A DNA stretch of 64,000 nt from Candidatus Aminicenantota bacterium (GCA_017999365.1 JAGNLW010000001.1:1124239-1188238); one strand, 5' to 3'. Positions 1-9,159 are shown, numbered from the stretch's first letter. Numbers and translations are program-made. The notes: generated from the letters alone by a model not told the origin.

Positions 1-4
1 GCCG

Positions 5-3000
5 CTATTTCTCGGATTGGCCGACCCGCTTGAGCCGGCTCGTCATCTCCTTGAAGCTGATGACCTTGTCGGGCTCCCGGTTCACCACACTTATACCAAA
101 AAGGGCCGGTTTCTTCACCAGGTACTCGACGCCGCCCTCGCGGATGGTCCCGTTGAGGGTGAAGGTGTCGTTGCGGAGGGTGCTGAGGATGCCCAGCTTC
201 TCGTAGCGGAAGCCGCGGATGAAGCGCATCCAGAAGCCGCCCGATCCGGACGAGGCCTGCTGGCCGGAGCTGAGCACGGTCAGGTTGTCGACGGCCTTGA
301 GGCTGAAGGTCTGGGCCACGCCCTTGCGGGGCACGGACTCGAGCCGGAAGGTGAACCGCTCCGGCTGCATGTAGCTGATGACCAGGTCGCGGACCTCGCC
401 GCGGACGATGCCGGTGACCTCGCCGAAGGGGACCTCGTCGGTCAGCCTCTTGAGGTCGAGATCGACGAGGTCGATGTTGAGGGAGATGGTCCGGCCGGCC
501 GTGAAGGGCCTGGTCACGGCGAAGTCGCGCAGGACGATCCGGCCGCCGAAGACGTCGGCTTCGCCGCGCCCGGACACGCCGACGCGGTCGGCGGCGATGT
601 CGAGGACCGGGAACTCGGCCCGGAACTTGCCCGTCAGCCGGAATTGGGGCGAAGCGACGGGCAGGCGGGCGATGTCGAGGTCGCGCAGGGCGAGCGAGCC
701 GAGGCCGCGGAAAGAGCCCGTCGCGGGGTCGAGCCGGAAGGTCGTCCGGCCGAGCTCGAGGCGGCCGCCGTAGAGGTCGACGCCGAAGGGCTCGAGGCCG
801 AGGGCGTTGAGGCCCGAGCGCAGGGGGATGTCGATCGACCTCAGGGTCAGGGCCGGGGACTGGAACTCGCCGAGCCGCAGGAAGCCGCGGTCCGGGAGCG
901 AGCCGTCGGAGGCCGCGGGCGCGGAGGCGTAGCTCACGGGGATGTCCGCCGAAAGGCCGAGGAACAGGCTCTTCGAAGCCGGGTTCTCGATGTGAACTTC
1001 CTCGACCGTGACGCGGCCGCCGGCCGTGAGCGCGGGGCCGTCCTTGCGGAGGCAGAGCGAGGCTCCGAGCGCACCCTCGAGCTTCAGGCGGGCCTCCTCG
1101 GCGACGCCGGTCTGCGCGTAGAGGGAGTAGAGCGGACCGAGCCCGAGGCGGGCTTCGGCGCTCCCATCGAAGGACAGGGAGGGCGAGGTCCGGGCCGAAC
1201 CGGCCAGGTCGACGGTCCCGATAGCCGCCAGGTCGAAGCGGGCCGCGAGGCCGTCGACGGCGCCGGCGCGGGGGTCGTAGCGGCCGGAGAAGGACAGGGC
1301 CAGCGGGTGGCGCTCCCAGGAGACGTAGACGGACTTCCAGAGCGATTCGCCCTTGCGCAGGGACAGTCCGCCGGTGACGGACAGAACGGGCGAGCCGGCC
1401 GCGGGAGAGCTCTCGAAGGTGACGACCGGATCGAGGCCTTCGCCGGCGACCGTGAAGGCCGGGTCGTTGAAGCGAATCCCGGCGAAGGCGAACGAACCCG
1501 CGGCGGTCCAACCGGCGCGGCGGCCGGGCGGACGGCGGGCGGCGAGCGAAAGTTCGGCCGTCCCGGCCAGGTCCCAGCCGGCCAGCCCGGCCGGAAGGAA
1601 AGGAGCGGCCAGGCCGCGTACGGCGGCGATGTCGAGGCCGCGGCTCTCGAAGCGCAGGTCGGCCGCGGCGCCCGGGCCGAAGCCGTAGCGGCCGGCGAGG
1701 CGGAGCGGGGCCAGGCCGGGGAGACGGGCGACGAGGGAGGCGCGGGAGACAGCCAACGAACCGAGGTCGACGCGCCCGGCGGCCGTGACGGTCGCGCGGT
1801 CGAAGGAGAGGGCCTTTCCCTCGGCCGGCGAAACGGAAAGCCTCGAAACCACGGCATCGAGGGACGCGACGTCCGCGGCCGAACGCGTCCCCGAGGCGGC
1901 CAGGCGCACGTCGGCGCCGGCGATGGAAGCGCCGGGGAACGCCAGCGGGCCGAGCGACGCCCGCAGGTCGACGGCGACGCGCGGGTCGGCGGGCAGGCCG
2001 GAGACGTCGACGCGGCCGCCGGCGCGCAGGCTGAAGGTCCGGTTTCCGAGGCGGTGCTCGACGGCGACATCGTCGAGCGTGATCGTGGCCTCGAGGCCGG
2101 CATTCGATCCGGGGCTCGACTGCTGGAGGATATAGGTCCCCGAGACGCCGGCGCGGCCGGAGAGCTTCGAGTCGCGGAAGGCCGCGGGCAGGCGGGGCCG
2201 CAGGAGCGCGGCGGCCGCGGCGAGGTCCTCGAAGTGGGCCGCGGCCTTGGCTTCTATGAAGATGTGCCGGCCGGCGATGCCGGACCCGGTGGCGTCGAGC
2301 GTGAGCAGCCCGGGAACGGTGGCCGAGAGACGGGAGACCGTAAGCTCGCCCGAGAAGCGCTCGAAGCGCCCGATGAGGGCCAGGTCGAGGGCCGCGACGG
2401 CGTCCTCGGCGGCGCCGGTCCGCATGCGAGGCGCGCCCAGGGCGAACTCCGCATCGACGAGGAAGGGCGTGACCAGGCCGAGCCGGCCCGAAGAATCGAG
2501 ACCGGTCGAGAAGGCGAAGCCGCCGTCCTTGCCGCGGACGGAGATCGCGGCCCCGCCGATGGTATACCCGACGAGGGCTCCCCGCTCGGCCGGGGTCAGG
2601 GCGAGGTCGAGGCGGTCGATGTCGATGACGCTGGGGAGGAAGTCGAAGGTCAGGCGCGAGCTTTTGAGCGAGACGCGGCCGGCCCAGGCCAGGGCGTCGG
2701 CGGCCTCCAGGAGAAGGGCCTCGACACTGAACGGCTCCTCGGAAGCCGCTTTCTGCTCGAGCCGGAGGACGAGGCCCTCGGCCGCGACGGAGTCGAAGGC
2801 CGGCTTGATGCCCCGGACGAGTTTCCAGACGTTCCCGGTCGCGTCGAGCCGGGCCGCGCTCACTTCGAGCTTTTGGAAGGCGTCCTCGCGGCCGGCGACG
2901 AGGCCCTCGACGCTGACGCGCAGGGGGAAGATCGAATAGTCGAGGCGGTCGAAGCGGGCCGCGGGCCCGGTCATCTTGACCAGGCGGTCGCGCGCGATGC

Positions 3001-3115
3001 GGCGGACGAGCGGCTTGTCGAATAGGAGAAGCAGAAAGGCGACGACGGCGAGCAGGACGGCGGCTGCGACGGCTCCCGCCGCGATCCTCACGCCTATCCT
3101 GAGCCCTTTCCTCAT
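5..3115 (-). CDS. AsmA-like/DUF-type inner-membrane anchored periplasmic protein
   Basis: A 1036-residue protein with a short basic N-terminus, one hydrophobic segment (about residues 10-32), and a very long stretch of alternating beta-type, Gly/Ala/Leu-rich sequence. This is the architecture of the AsmA/YhdP/TamB superfamily, whose members span the periplasm and are linked to lipid transport and outer-membrane homeostasis. No enzymatic motif is visible. The C-terminal 250 residues, which describe a repeated 'D-x-D-L' beta pattern and a region after 'EVTGIVRGEVRD', resemble the AsmA C-terminal domain. The ATG has no Shine-Dalgarno but a TATAAT lies 7 nt upstream, so the message may be leaderless. 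Superfamily is fairly certain; the exact subfamily is not. Confidence 0.72.
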   Translation of the reverse strand: MRKGLRIGVRIAAGAVAAAVLLAVVAFLLLLFDKPLVRRIARDRLVKMTGPAARFDRLDYSIFPLRVSVEGLVAGREDAFQKLEVSAARLDATGNVWKLVRGIKPAFDSVAAEGLVLRLEQKAASEEPFSVEALLLEAADALAWAGRVSLKSSRLTFDFLPSVIDIDRLDLALTPAERGALVGYTIGGAAISVRGKDGGFAFSTGLDSSGRLGLVTPFLVDAEFALGAPRMRTGAAEDAVAALDLALIGRFERFSGELTVSRLSATVPGLLTLDATGSGIAGRHIFIEAKAAAHFEDLAAAAALLRPRLPAAFRDSKLSGRAGVSGTYILQQSSPGSNAGLEATITLDDVAVEHRLGNRTFSLRAGGRVDVSGLPADPRVAVDLRASLGPLAFPGASIAGADVRLAASGTRSAADVASLDAVVSRLSVSPAEGKALSFDRATVTAAGRVDLGSLAVSRASLVARLPGLAPLRLAGRYGFGPGAAADLRFESRGLDIAAVRGLAAPFLPAGLAGWDLAGTAELSLAARRPPGRRAGWTAAGSFAFAGIRFNDPAFTVAGEGLDPVVTFESSPAAGSPVLSVTGGLSLRKGESLWKSVYVSWERHPLALSFSGRYDPRAGAVDGLAARFDLAAIGTVDLAGSARTSPSLSFDGSAEARLGLGPLYSLYAQTGVAEEARLKLEGALGASLCLRKDGPALTAGGRVTVEEVHIENPASKSLFLGLSADIPVSYASAPAASDGSLPDRGFLRLGEFQSPALTLRSIDIPLRSGLNALGLEPFGVDLYGGRLELGRTTFRLDPATGSFRGLGSLALRDLDIARLPVASPQFRLTGKFRAEFPVLDIAADRVGVSGRGEADVFGGRIVLRDFAVTRPFTAGRTISLNIDLVDLDLKRLTDEVPFGEVTGIVRGEVRDLVISYMQPERFTFRLESVPRKGVAQTFSLKAVDNLTVLSSGQQASSGSGGFWMRFIRGFRYEKLGILSTLRNDTFTLNGTIREGGVEYLVKKPALFGISVVNREPDKVISFKEMTSRLKRVGQSEK

Positions 3116-3122
3116 ATGATCG

Positions 3123-3152
3123 ATTATAGAAGATGGTGCCTGGTATTCACAA
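3123..3152 (-). promoter_or_regulatory. Promoter of the AsmA-like gene
   Basis: On the minus strand a perfect TATAAT (3128-3123) is preceded at 18 bp by TTGTGA (3152-3147). The predicted transcription start (about 3116) falls one base before the ATG at 3115, leaving almost no 5' leader. The -35 hexamer lies inside the left arm of the palindromic element at 3135-3190, so the element may have donated it. Confidence 0.5.
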
Positions 3153-3190
3153 ACGCCGGTCCTCCCCTGGAGATGTGAAGACCTGGCACC
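3135..3190. repeat. REP-like imperfect palindrome (GGTGCC family)
   Basis: Two 17-nt arms, 3135-3151 (GGTGCCTGGTATTCACA) and 3174-3190 (reverse complement GGTGCCAGGTCTTCACA), match at 15 of 17 positions around a 22-nt centre that holds a smaller CTCC/GGAG hairpin. It fills nearly the whole gap between two minus-strand genes. Palindromes of this kind are typically mobilised by REP-associated tyrosine transposases (RAYT); none is present in the window. Confidence 0.65.
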
Positions 3191-3191
3191 G

Positions 3192-5120
3192 TCACTTGTC
3201 GCTCGAGACCAGGGTGACGCGGCCGTCGAAGTCGGTGACGACGACCTCCCGGCCGCTGAGCGGGGTGACGGTGTGGATGAGGGCGACGCCGACGCGGTGC
3301 TTCCACTTCACTTCGCCGGTCGCGGAGTCCAGGGCCAGGAGCAGTCCGTTCCGGGTGCCGTAGAAGACGACGCCGTCGCGCTCGACGAGCATGGCCGAGT
3401 TGACGTCCTCGCCGAAGCCGGCGTCGGTCTCCCAGACGGTCTCCTGCGAATCGGCCTCCGGCGAGACGGCGGCGATGACGTTCTCCGTCGTCCGGACGTA
3501 GACCCGGCGGCCGTCGGCCGAGACGCCGATGGACTCGCGGACGGCCAGGTTGTCGGTGCCCCAGATCTCGCGCCCGGAGGCCAGATCGAGGGCCGTCATC
3601 CACGGCCCGGGCGTGACGACGAAGACCCGGCCGGCCGCGGCCACGGGCCAACAGGCGGCGGGCGAGTAATAGCGGCTCGGCCGCTCCCCCGTCCAGGTCC
3701 AAACGGCCTTCCCGGTCTTGGCGTCGAGGGCGTAGAGCCGCCCGTCCCAGGCGCCGAAAACGGCCAGGCCGCCGGCGACCAGGGCCCGCGCCTCGACGAA
3801 CCCGTCGAGCCCGTCGTACTCCCAAACGGTCCGCCCTGTGGACAGATCGAGGGCCCGGAAGACGCGGTCGCTCGAACCGACGTAGACGACCCCGTCCGCG
3901 ACGGCCGGGCTGGCCACGACGGGGCCGCCCGTCGGAACCGTCCAAGCTGGCTCGCCGGTCCGGACGTCGAGAGCGTAGATCTTGCCGTTCGTCGAGCCGA
4001 AGACGGCCTTGCCGCCGGCCACAACGGGCGTCGAATAGACCGGATCATCGGTCCTTCGTTCCCAGACGATGCTGCCGTCCGAGACGCGCAGGGCCCGGAC
4101 GCTGCCGGAGGCGTCGCCGACGACGACCGTCTCGCCGGCCGCCGCGGCCGACGAGGCGATGGTCCAGCCGGTCTCGAACCGCCAGCGCTCGCGGACGCCG
4201 GGATACGCCTCGTTCACGGCGAAGTCGGGCCGGGGCGGCGCCGCCGAGGCATTGCCGCCGGGCGCCTTCCGGGCCACGACCGGCAGGCCGTTCTTCTCGA
4301 GCTCGATGCGGAGCCAGGGCGGCGAGGTCCTCCCCGCCGTCCGTTCGGCGAAGGTCACGGCCTTGGGCCCGATCTCGACGACGGTATAGCCGGGAGCCGT
4401 TTCCTTCGTGCCGATGTTGGCCCGGACCATGACCCCGGCCAGTCCCTCGAAGTCGAGGGGCTGGTTGCGGTGGCCGTGCCCGCACAGGATGGCGACCGTG
4501 GGCACGGTCTTGAGCATGTCCAGCACCACGTATCCGTTGGCGACCGAATGGTCGAGCGGGTAGTGGGTGACGAAGAAGGTCGGCGTCCGGGCCGCCCCGG
4601 GCCCCTCGAGGATCCCGTCGAGCCAACGGACGTCCTGCGGGGCGAAGTGCCCGTCCCCGAACTTCAGGACCGGCCCCTGCGCCAGGCCGACGAAGCGGAA
4701 GCCGCCGCTCTCGAAGGCGAACCGGTCGTCGCCCCAGACCCGCCGGAAGTCCGAGCCGCCCGACTCCGACCACTTCGTGTCGTGGTTGCCGGGCAGGATG
4801 TGGTAGGGGACCTTGAGGCGGTCCAGGATGGCTTTGGCCGCCCGGAAGTTCGCGAGCTGGCCCATGTCGGTGACGTCGCCCGTCACCAGGACGAAGGCCA
4901 GCCCCGGCCGGGCGTTGATGTCGGCTACCGAGGCCTCGAGGTCGGCGGCCCCGCGATCCGAGCCGACATGGGTGTCGGTCAGCCAGGCGAAGCGGAGGGG
5001 GCCCTTGCCCCCACCGTTGGGCGTCACGGCCGCGCCGAAGAGCCCCGGCCCTGACGCGAGGCCGAGCCCGAGCAGGGCGATCCCCGCGATCAGGGCGGCG
5101 GTCCGTCCGGTCTTCATCAT
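3192..5120 (-). CDS. Secreted metallophosphoesterase fused to a PQQ-type beta-propeller
   Basis: Start ATG at 5120 (second ATG at 5117) chosen because it opens directly onto a signal peptide (MMKTGRTAALIAGIALLG...) and has a GAGGA-like ribosome site; an in-frame start 33 codons upstream adds only an Arg-rich tail. Residues about 40-300 carry the calcineurin-type metallophosphoesterase signature: DTH, GDVTD, GNHD, HYPLDH and GHGH, all metal ligands present. Residues about 330-640 are repeated 'VYVGSSDRVFRALDLSTG'-type blades, i.e. a PQQ-like (BamB-type) propeller. Substrate cannot be read from the sequence. A periplasmic or extracellular phosphohydrolase is the best guess, with the propeller acting as a scaffold or lid. 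Confidence 0.85.
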   Translation of the reverse strand: MMKTGRTAALIAGIALLGLGLASGPGLFGAAVTPNGGGKGPLRFAWLTDTHVGSDRGAADLEASVADINARPGLAFVLVTGDVTDMGQLANFRAAKAILDRLKVPYHILPGNHDTKWSESGGSDFRRVWGDDRFAFESGGFRFVGLAQGPVLKFGDGHFAPQDVRWLDGILEGPGAARTPTFFVTHYPLDHSVANGYVVLDMLKTVPTVAILCGHGHRNQPLDFEGLAGVMVRANIGTKETAPGYTVVEIGPKAVTFAERTAGRTSPPWLRIELEKNGLPVVARKAPGGNASAAPPRPDFAVNEAYPGVRERWRFETGWTIASSAAAAGETVVVGDASGSVRALRVSDGSIVWERRTDDPVYSTPVVAGGKAVFGSTNGKIYALDVRTGEPAWTVPTGGPVVASPAVADGVVYVGSSDRVFRALDLSTGRTVWEYDGLDGFVEARALVAGGLAVFGAWDGRLYALDAKTGKAVWTWTGERPSRYYSPAACWPVAAAGRVFVVTPGPWMTALDLASGREIWGTDNLAVRESIGVSADGRRVYVRTTENVIAAVSPEADSQETVWETDAGFGEDVNSAMLVERDGVVFYGTRNGLLLALDSATGEVKWKHRVGVALIHTVTPLSGREVVVTDFDGRVTLVSSDK

Positions 5121-5172
5121 GGGTCGGATCCTCGGGGCGAGCGGGCTATCGCGCATCCGCTGTTTCGCCCCC

Positions 5173-5201
5173 ATCGTAGGGACTCCCCCGCCGCTTGTCA
5201 A
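5173..5201 (-). promoter_or_regulatory. Promoter for metallophosphoesterase gene
   Basis: Minus strand TTGACA (5201-5196), 17-bp spacer, TACGAT (5178-5173). It lies 53 bp upstream of the ATG at 5120 and is back-to-back with the plus-strand promoter of the FAD oxidoreductase. Confidence 0.65.
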
Positions 5202-5218
5202 ACGCGCCCGGCGGCGCA

Positions 5219-5247
5219 TTGACGCCCCCCGCCCCGGGCGGTAAACT
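5219..5247 (+). promoter_or_regulatory. Promoter for FAD oxidoreductase gene
   Basis: TTGACG (5219-5224), 17-bp spacer, TAAACT (5242-5247); predicted start about 5254, about 31 nt before the ATG at 5285, with GGAGGTGA between them. Confidence 0.65.
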
Positions 5248-5284
5248 GACCGACGTCCATCATCCCCCGCCCGGAGGTGACGCC

Positions 5285-6931
5285 ATGCCGCCCGACACTT
5301 GGGACCGCCGCGAGTTCCTCAAGACCGTTCTGGCCGGGATGCCGCTCCTGGCCTGGGATTGGAGCGTCTTCCCTCGCTCCGGCCAGGACAAGCTCCCGCC
5401 CGGGTCCTACGACGCCGTGGTCGTCGGCGCGGGGCTCGGCGGCCTCAGCGCGGCCGCGGCCTTCGCCCGCCAGGGCTACAAGGTCCTCGTCCTCGAACAG
5501 CACAGCGTCCCGGGCGGCTACGCCTCCTCGTTCACCCGGCCCGGCGGCTTCACCTTCGACGTCTCCCTCCACTCGACCACGGTCGGCCTGCGCGACGGCG
5601 TCGCCGACCTCATCGGCGGCTTCCCCGAGATCCGCGACGTCGTCTTCCGGCCCCACAAGACGCTCTACCGGGCCGTCTTCCCCGAGCACGACATCCGCGT
5701 TCCCGACCGCGACCTCCCGGGCTACGTCGCCCTGCTGAAGAAGAACTTCCCGGGCCAAGAGGCCGCCATCGACGGCATCTTTGCCGACATGCGGGGCCTG
5801 GCCGACGAGATCGGCCGGCTCTCGAGCGCGACCGCGCCGCCCGACATGGCCTCGTTCCCGACGGCCTATCCCCAAGTCTTCAAGAACTTCAACCGGACGT
5901 GGGGGGCCATGCTCGCCGACCGCGTCTCCGACCCCAAGCTGGCCGCGGTCATCTCGGGCCTGTGGGGCTATTTCGGCCTGCCACCGTCCAGGCTCTCGAC
6001 CTTCTACTACGCCCTGCCGCTCATGGGGTATCTCCAAGGCGGCGGTTTCTACCCCGTCGGCACCTCGCAGCGGATCAGCGACGCTTTGGCCACCCTGATC
6101 AAGAAGAACGGAGGCGAGGTCCGACTCAACGCCAAGGTCGAGCGCATCCTCGTCCGCGACCACGCCGCCACCGGCGTCCGGACCGCCGACGGCGCGGAGT
6201 ACCGCGCCCGGGCCGTCGTCTCCAACGCCAACGCCATCGACACCTTCGGGCGGATGATGCCCGAGGAGGCCGATTTCCTCAAGGACCTGAGGGCGCGCAT
6301 GGAGACGTTCTCCGTCAGCTTCTCGACCCTGCTCGTCTGGCTCGGGCTCAAGACCGACCTCGTCGGCAAGGCCGGCTTGAAGGATAGCGAGATCTTCTAC
6401 ACCCCGACCTACGACGTCGAGGCCGACTACCGGGCCGCCCTGGCCGGCGGCCTGCCCGACGATCCCGGTTACGGCCTGACCGTCTACGACAACCTCGGCC
6501 CGGGCTTCTCGCCCAAGGGCAAGAACACCATCCACATCCTGGCCATGCAAGGCTACGACTACTGGAAGCCCTACGAGACCGACTACTTCTACGGCAACAA
6601 GGACGCCTACAACACGGAGAAGATGCGCCTGGCGAACATCCTCATCGACCGGGTCGAGAAGCGCTTCCTGCCGGGCCTCCGCAAGGCCGTCGAGGTCGTC
6701 GAGGTGGCCACGCCGCTGACGAACCGGCGCTTCACGGGCCACCCGCGCGGGGCCATCTACGGCTTCGACCAGACCGTCGACAACTCGGGCAACCGCCGCT
6801 TCCCGCAGACGACGCCCATCAGGAACCTCTACCTCGCCGGGGCCTGGACCTCGCCCGGGCACGGCTACGGCGCCTGTATCCCCAGCGGCCTGTCCTGTTT
6901 CGCCCAGGTTATGGCCGACTGGAAGGGCTGA
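5285..6931 (+). CDS. Exported NAD(P)/FAD-dependent oxidoreductase, phytoene-desaturase-like
   Basis: ATG at 5285 is preceded by a strong GGAGGTGA. The N-terminus (RREFLKTVLAGMPLLAW) resembles a twin-arginine signal, so the folded flavoprotein is probably exported. Residues about 40-75 form the Rossmann dinucleotide fold (VVVGAGLGGLSAAAAFARQG, then the acidic end LVLEQ and GGYAS). This is the hallmark of the CrtI/CrtISO/amine-oxidase-like flavoproteins (NAD(P)/FAD-dependent oxidoreductase). The C-terminal FAD-binding stretch (NLYLAGAWTSPGHG) is also present. No carotenoid genes are adjacent, so a role in carotenoid metabolism is not supported; substrate unknown. The length of 548 residues suits the family. 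Confidence 0.8.
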   Translation: MPPDTWDRREFLKTVLAGMPLLAWDWSVFPRSGQDKLPPGSYDAVVVGAGLGGLSAAAAFARQGYKVLVLEQHSVPGGYASSFTRPGGFTFDVSLHSTTVGLRDGVADLIGGFPEIRDVVFRPHKTLYRAVFPEHDIRVPDRDLPGYVALLKKNFPGQEAAIDGIFADMRGLADEIGRLSSATAPPDMASFPTAYPQVFKNFNRTWGAMLADRVSDPKLAAVISGLWGYFGLPPSRLSTFYYALPLMGYLQGGGFYPVGTSQRISDALATLIKKNGGEVRLNAKVERILVRDHAATGVRTADGAEYRARAVVSNANAIDTFGRMMPEEADFLKDLRARMETFSVSFSTLLVWLGLKTDLVGKAGLKDSEIFYTPTYDVEADYRAALAGGLPDDPGYGLTVYDNLGPGFSPKGKNTIHILAMQGYDYWKPYETDYFYGNKDAYNTEKMRLANILIDRVEKRFLPGLRKAVEVVEVATPLTNRRFTGHPRGAIYGFDQTVDNSGNRRFPQTTPIRNLYLAGAWTSPGHGYGACIPSGLSCFAQVMADWKG

Positions 6932-7042
6932 TTTCCCTCCTCTTTGAATATCCTCGGGGGAGCGCCCTGGGCCTTCCCGGCGGGCGGCGATCGGTCATTT
7001 AGCCTCAGGGGCCCTCGGGGGCGATCAGTAGGTCGCCCGCCA

Positions 7043-7100
7043 CTCTGAATCCTTGTTCAGAGAAAGTTCAGTAGCGGGCGGCGGGTCCGGGTGCTATATT
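7043..7100 (+). promoter_or_regulatory. Putative autoregulatory operator and -10 box of the two-component operon
   Basis: A direct repeat GTTCAG-N5-GTTCAG (7055-7060, 7066-7071) has the 11-bp periodicity of OmpR/PhoB/PhoP-class boxes. It overlaps a perfect inverted repeat CTCTGAA (7043-7049)/TTCAGAG (7056-7062). A TATATT -10 candidate lies at 7095-7100 with no good -35, so the second half-site occupies the -35 region, as expected for activator-dependent (class II) promoters. The response regulator start is at 7124. Confidence 0.45.
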
Positions 7101-7123
7101 CGTGCTCTGCGGAGGAACGGGCC

Positions 7124-7807
7124 TTGAACATCCTGGTTATCGAGGACGAGAAGAAGGTCGGCCTGGCCCTCAAGAAAGGCCTCGAGTCCGAACACTATCA
7201 GGTCGAGCTCGCGCTGACGGGCGAGGACGGCTTTTTTCTGCTGAGTTCAGGGGAATTCGACCTCGTCATCCTGGACCTGATGCTGCCCGGCCGGAACGGA
7301 ACGGAGATCCTGCGGACGCTGCGCAAAACGGACAAGAAGACGCCGGTCCTCATCCTGACCGCCCGCGACGCGCTCGAGGACAAGATCTTCGGCCTCGACC
7401 TTGGGGCCGACGATTACCTCGTCAAGCCGTTCGCCTTCCCCGAGCTGACGGCCCGCATCAGGGCTCTCTTGCGGCGGGGGCGGGGGGACCCGCGGACCAA
7501 GCTCGGCCTCGCCGATCTCGAGATGGACCTGATCAAGAGAACGGTCACCCGGGACCGCCAGGTGATCACGCTGACGGTCAAGGAGTTTGACCTGCTCGAG
7601 TATCTTCTCAGCAACAGCGGGCATGTCGTGACCCGGGACATGCTCGTTCGCGACGTCTGGAAGGAGACGCTCCGGGCGACTCCCCTCGACAACGTGATCG
7701 ATGTTCATATCGGCCGGTTGAGGCGGAAGATCGACGATCTTTTCGCGGTTAAGCTGATCCACACCGTGCGCGGGGTCGGTTTCATCCTTTCGGAGACCGC
7801 CCTATGA
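7124..7807 (+). CDS. OmpR-family response regulator
   Basis: TTG start at 7124 chosen because GGAGG sits 8 nt upstream and the protein then begins directly as LNILVIEDE, the normal first strand of a receiver domain; an upstream GTG would add 11 unrelated residues. Receiver domain residues 1-115 contain the acidic pocket (EDE), phospho-acceptor D51 (DLVILDLMLPG), the T in LTARD and the K in VKPF. The C-terminal winged helix (about 125-225) has the DNA-recognition and wing motifs (VWKETLRATPLDNVIDVHIGRLRRKID, written here in two parts in the family: RDVW and VDVHIGRLR). The closest known types are CusR/QseB-like regulators. It overlaps the kinase gene by ATGA, indicating translational coupling. 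Confidence 0.95.
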   Translation: MNILVIEDEKKVGLALKKGLESEHYQVELALTGEDGFFLLSSGEFDLVILDLMLPGRNGTEILRTLRKTDKKTPVLILTARDALEDKIFGLDLGADDYLVKPFAFPELTARIRALLRRGRGDPRTKLGLADLEMDLIKRTVTRDRQVITLTVKEFDLLEYLLSNSGHVVTRDMLVRDVWKETLRATPLDNVIDVHIGRLRRKIDDLFAVKLIHTVRGVGFILSETAL

Positions 7808-9159
7808 AGATGCGGCCGGCCAGCGTTCGCGTGCGGTTGACGCTCTGGTACACCCTGATCCTGGCGGCCATCGTCGCGGCCTTGTTCGCAGGCGTTTTTC
7901 TCGTCGTCAGGGCCAGCCTCTTAGGGGAACTCGGCCGCCAGGTGGAGTCGGAGTTCCTGGCCATCGCCCGGGGTCTCGAGGAAGAACCGGACGAGCTCGC
8001 CGAGGTCGAAACCGAGATGTCCGGCCAGATCATCCAGGCCCGCCGCGGCGAGGCGGTCCTGTTCGAGACGGCGGCGTTCAAGGCGTTCGGGCTCGCGTCC
8101 TTCAGGCCCTCGGGGACATCGCCGTGGCAGACGGTCAGGACGGCGGACGGCGACAGGCTCCGCCTGCGGTCGGGTCGGACCGGCTCGGGCCTCGTCCTCA
8201 CGGTCGGCATCTCCGAGAAGTCCGTCCGTCATGCTCTGAGGACCTTGCTGCTGATCCTCCTTCTGGCCCTCCCCGCCGGGCTCGTTCTAGCCGCCATCGG
8301 CGGATCGGTGCTGGCCGGCCGGCTTCTTCGGCCCGTCGCCGCTATGGCCGGCCAGGCCGAGAGGATCTCGGCGGAGAACTTGTCGTCCCGCCTGCCGATC
8401 GAGGATCCCCGGGACGAGTTCGGCCAGATGGCCGGTGTGATCAACCGGATGCTGTCGCGCCTGGAGGCGTCCTTCGACCGCCTGAGCCGCTTCACGGCCG
8501 ACGCCTCGCACGAGCTGAGGACGCCCCTCACTGTCATCCGGAGCGTCGGCGAGGTGGCCCTCCAGGAGGGCCTCGATCCCGCGGCCTATCGTGACCGGAT
8601 CGGCAGCATGCTCGAGGAGGTCGGTCGGCTGAGCCAGCTCGTCGACAACCTCTTGACCCTGACCCGGGCGGATGCCGGCGTCGTCGAGTTGCGCCGCAAG
8701 GAGATCGACGCCTTCGCTCTCGCGGCCCAGTCCATCGAGGACCTGCGGCCGCTGGCCGAGGAAAAGCGCCAGGAGCTGACCCTGGTCTCGGACGGGGCCG
8801 CGAGGATCACGGCCGATGAATCGACGCTACGGCTGGCCCTGGTCAACCTGCTCGATAACGCGATCAAGTATACGCCGCCGGCGGGCACCATCAACGTCGG
8901 CGTTCGCGTCAAGGACCGCGAGGTCCTCATCGAGGTCGCCGACGACGGCCCCGGGATCCCGGCGGAACAAGCCCCCAAGGTGTTCGAGCGGTTCTACCGG
9001 GCGGATTTGAGCCGGTCATCCCAGACGGGCGGGGCGGGGCTGGGCCTGGCTATTGCCCGATGGGCCGTCGAAGCGAACGGCGGCCGGATCGAGCTTGAAA
9101 GCCGGGAGGGAGACGGCAGCACGTTCCGTCTTGTCATTCCGCAAACCCAGGTAAAATAA
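7804..9159 (+). CDS. Sensor histidine kinase (CusS-like, HAMP-containing)
   Basis: Membrane sensor kinase of 451 residues: TM1 about 14-35, a 110-residue periplasmic sensor, TM2 about 147-170, HAMP about 172-224, dimerisation/phospho-acceptor helix with H236 (ASHELRTPL), and the ATPase domain with N box (LVNLLDNAIKYTP), G1 (VADDGPGIP) and G2 (GAGLGLAIA). Overall layout is that of metal/envelope-stress kinases of the CusS/QseC class. Partner of the response regulator whose stop it overlaps. The flanking genes (secreted PepSY-propeller protein, convergent RND efflux system) suggest an envelope or efflux stimulus, but the ligand is unknown. Confidence 0.95.
   Translation: MKMRPASVRVRLTLWYTLILAAIVAALFAGVFLVVRASLLGELGRQVESEFLAIARGLEEEPDELAEVETEMSGQIIQARRGEAVLFETAAFKAFGLASFRPSGTSPWQTVRTADGDRLRLRSGRTGSGLVLTVGISEKSVRHALRTLLLILLLALPAGLVLAAIGGSVLAGRLLRPVAAMAGQAERISAENLSSRLPIEDPRDEFGQMAGVINRMLSRLEASFDRLSRFTADASHELRTPLTVIRSVGEVALQEGLDPAAYRDRIGSMLEEVGRLSQLVDNLLTLTRADAGVVELRRKEIDAFALAAQSIEDLRPLAEEKRQELTLVSDGAARITADESTLRLALVNLLDNAIKYTPPAGTINVGVRVKDREVLIEVADDGPGIPAEQAPKVFERFYRADLSRSSQTGGAGLGLAIARWAVEANGGRIELESREGDGSTFRLVIPQTQVK

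Noticed and set aside
17-3025. A long open frame opposite the AsmA-like gene.
   Set aside because: It is a shadow produced by GC-rich codon bias; composition is charge-rich and repetitive, with no signal or domain, and no ribosome site. The same holds for other long opposite-strand frames in the window.
6979-7041. GGCGGGCG...CGCCCGCC inverted repeat after the FAD oxidoreductase gene.
   Set aside because: 8-bp arms with a 47-nt loop and no T-tract; not convincing as terminator in GC-rich DNA.
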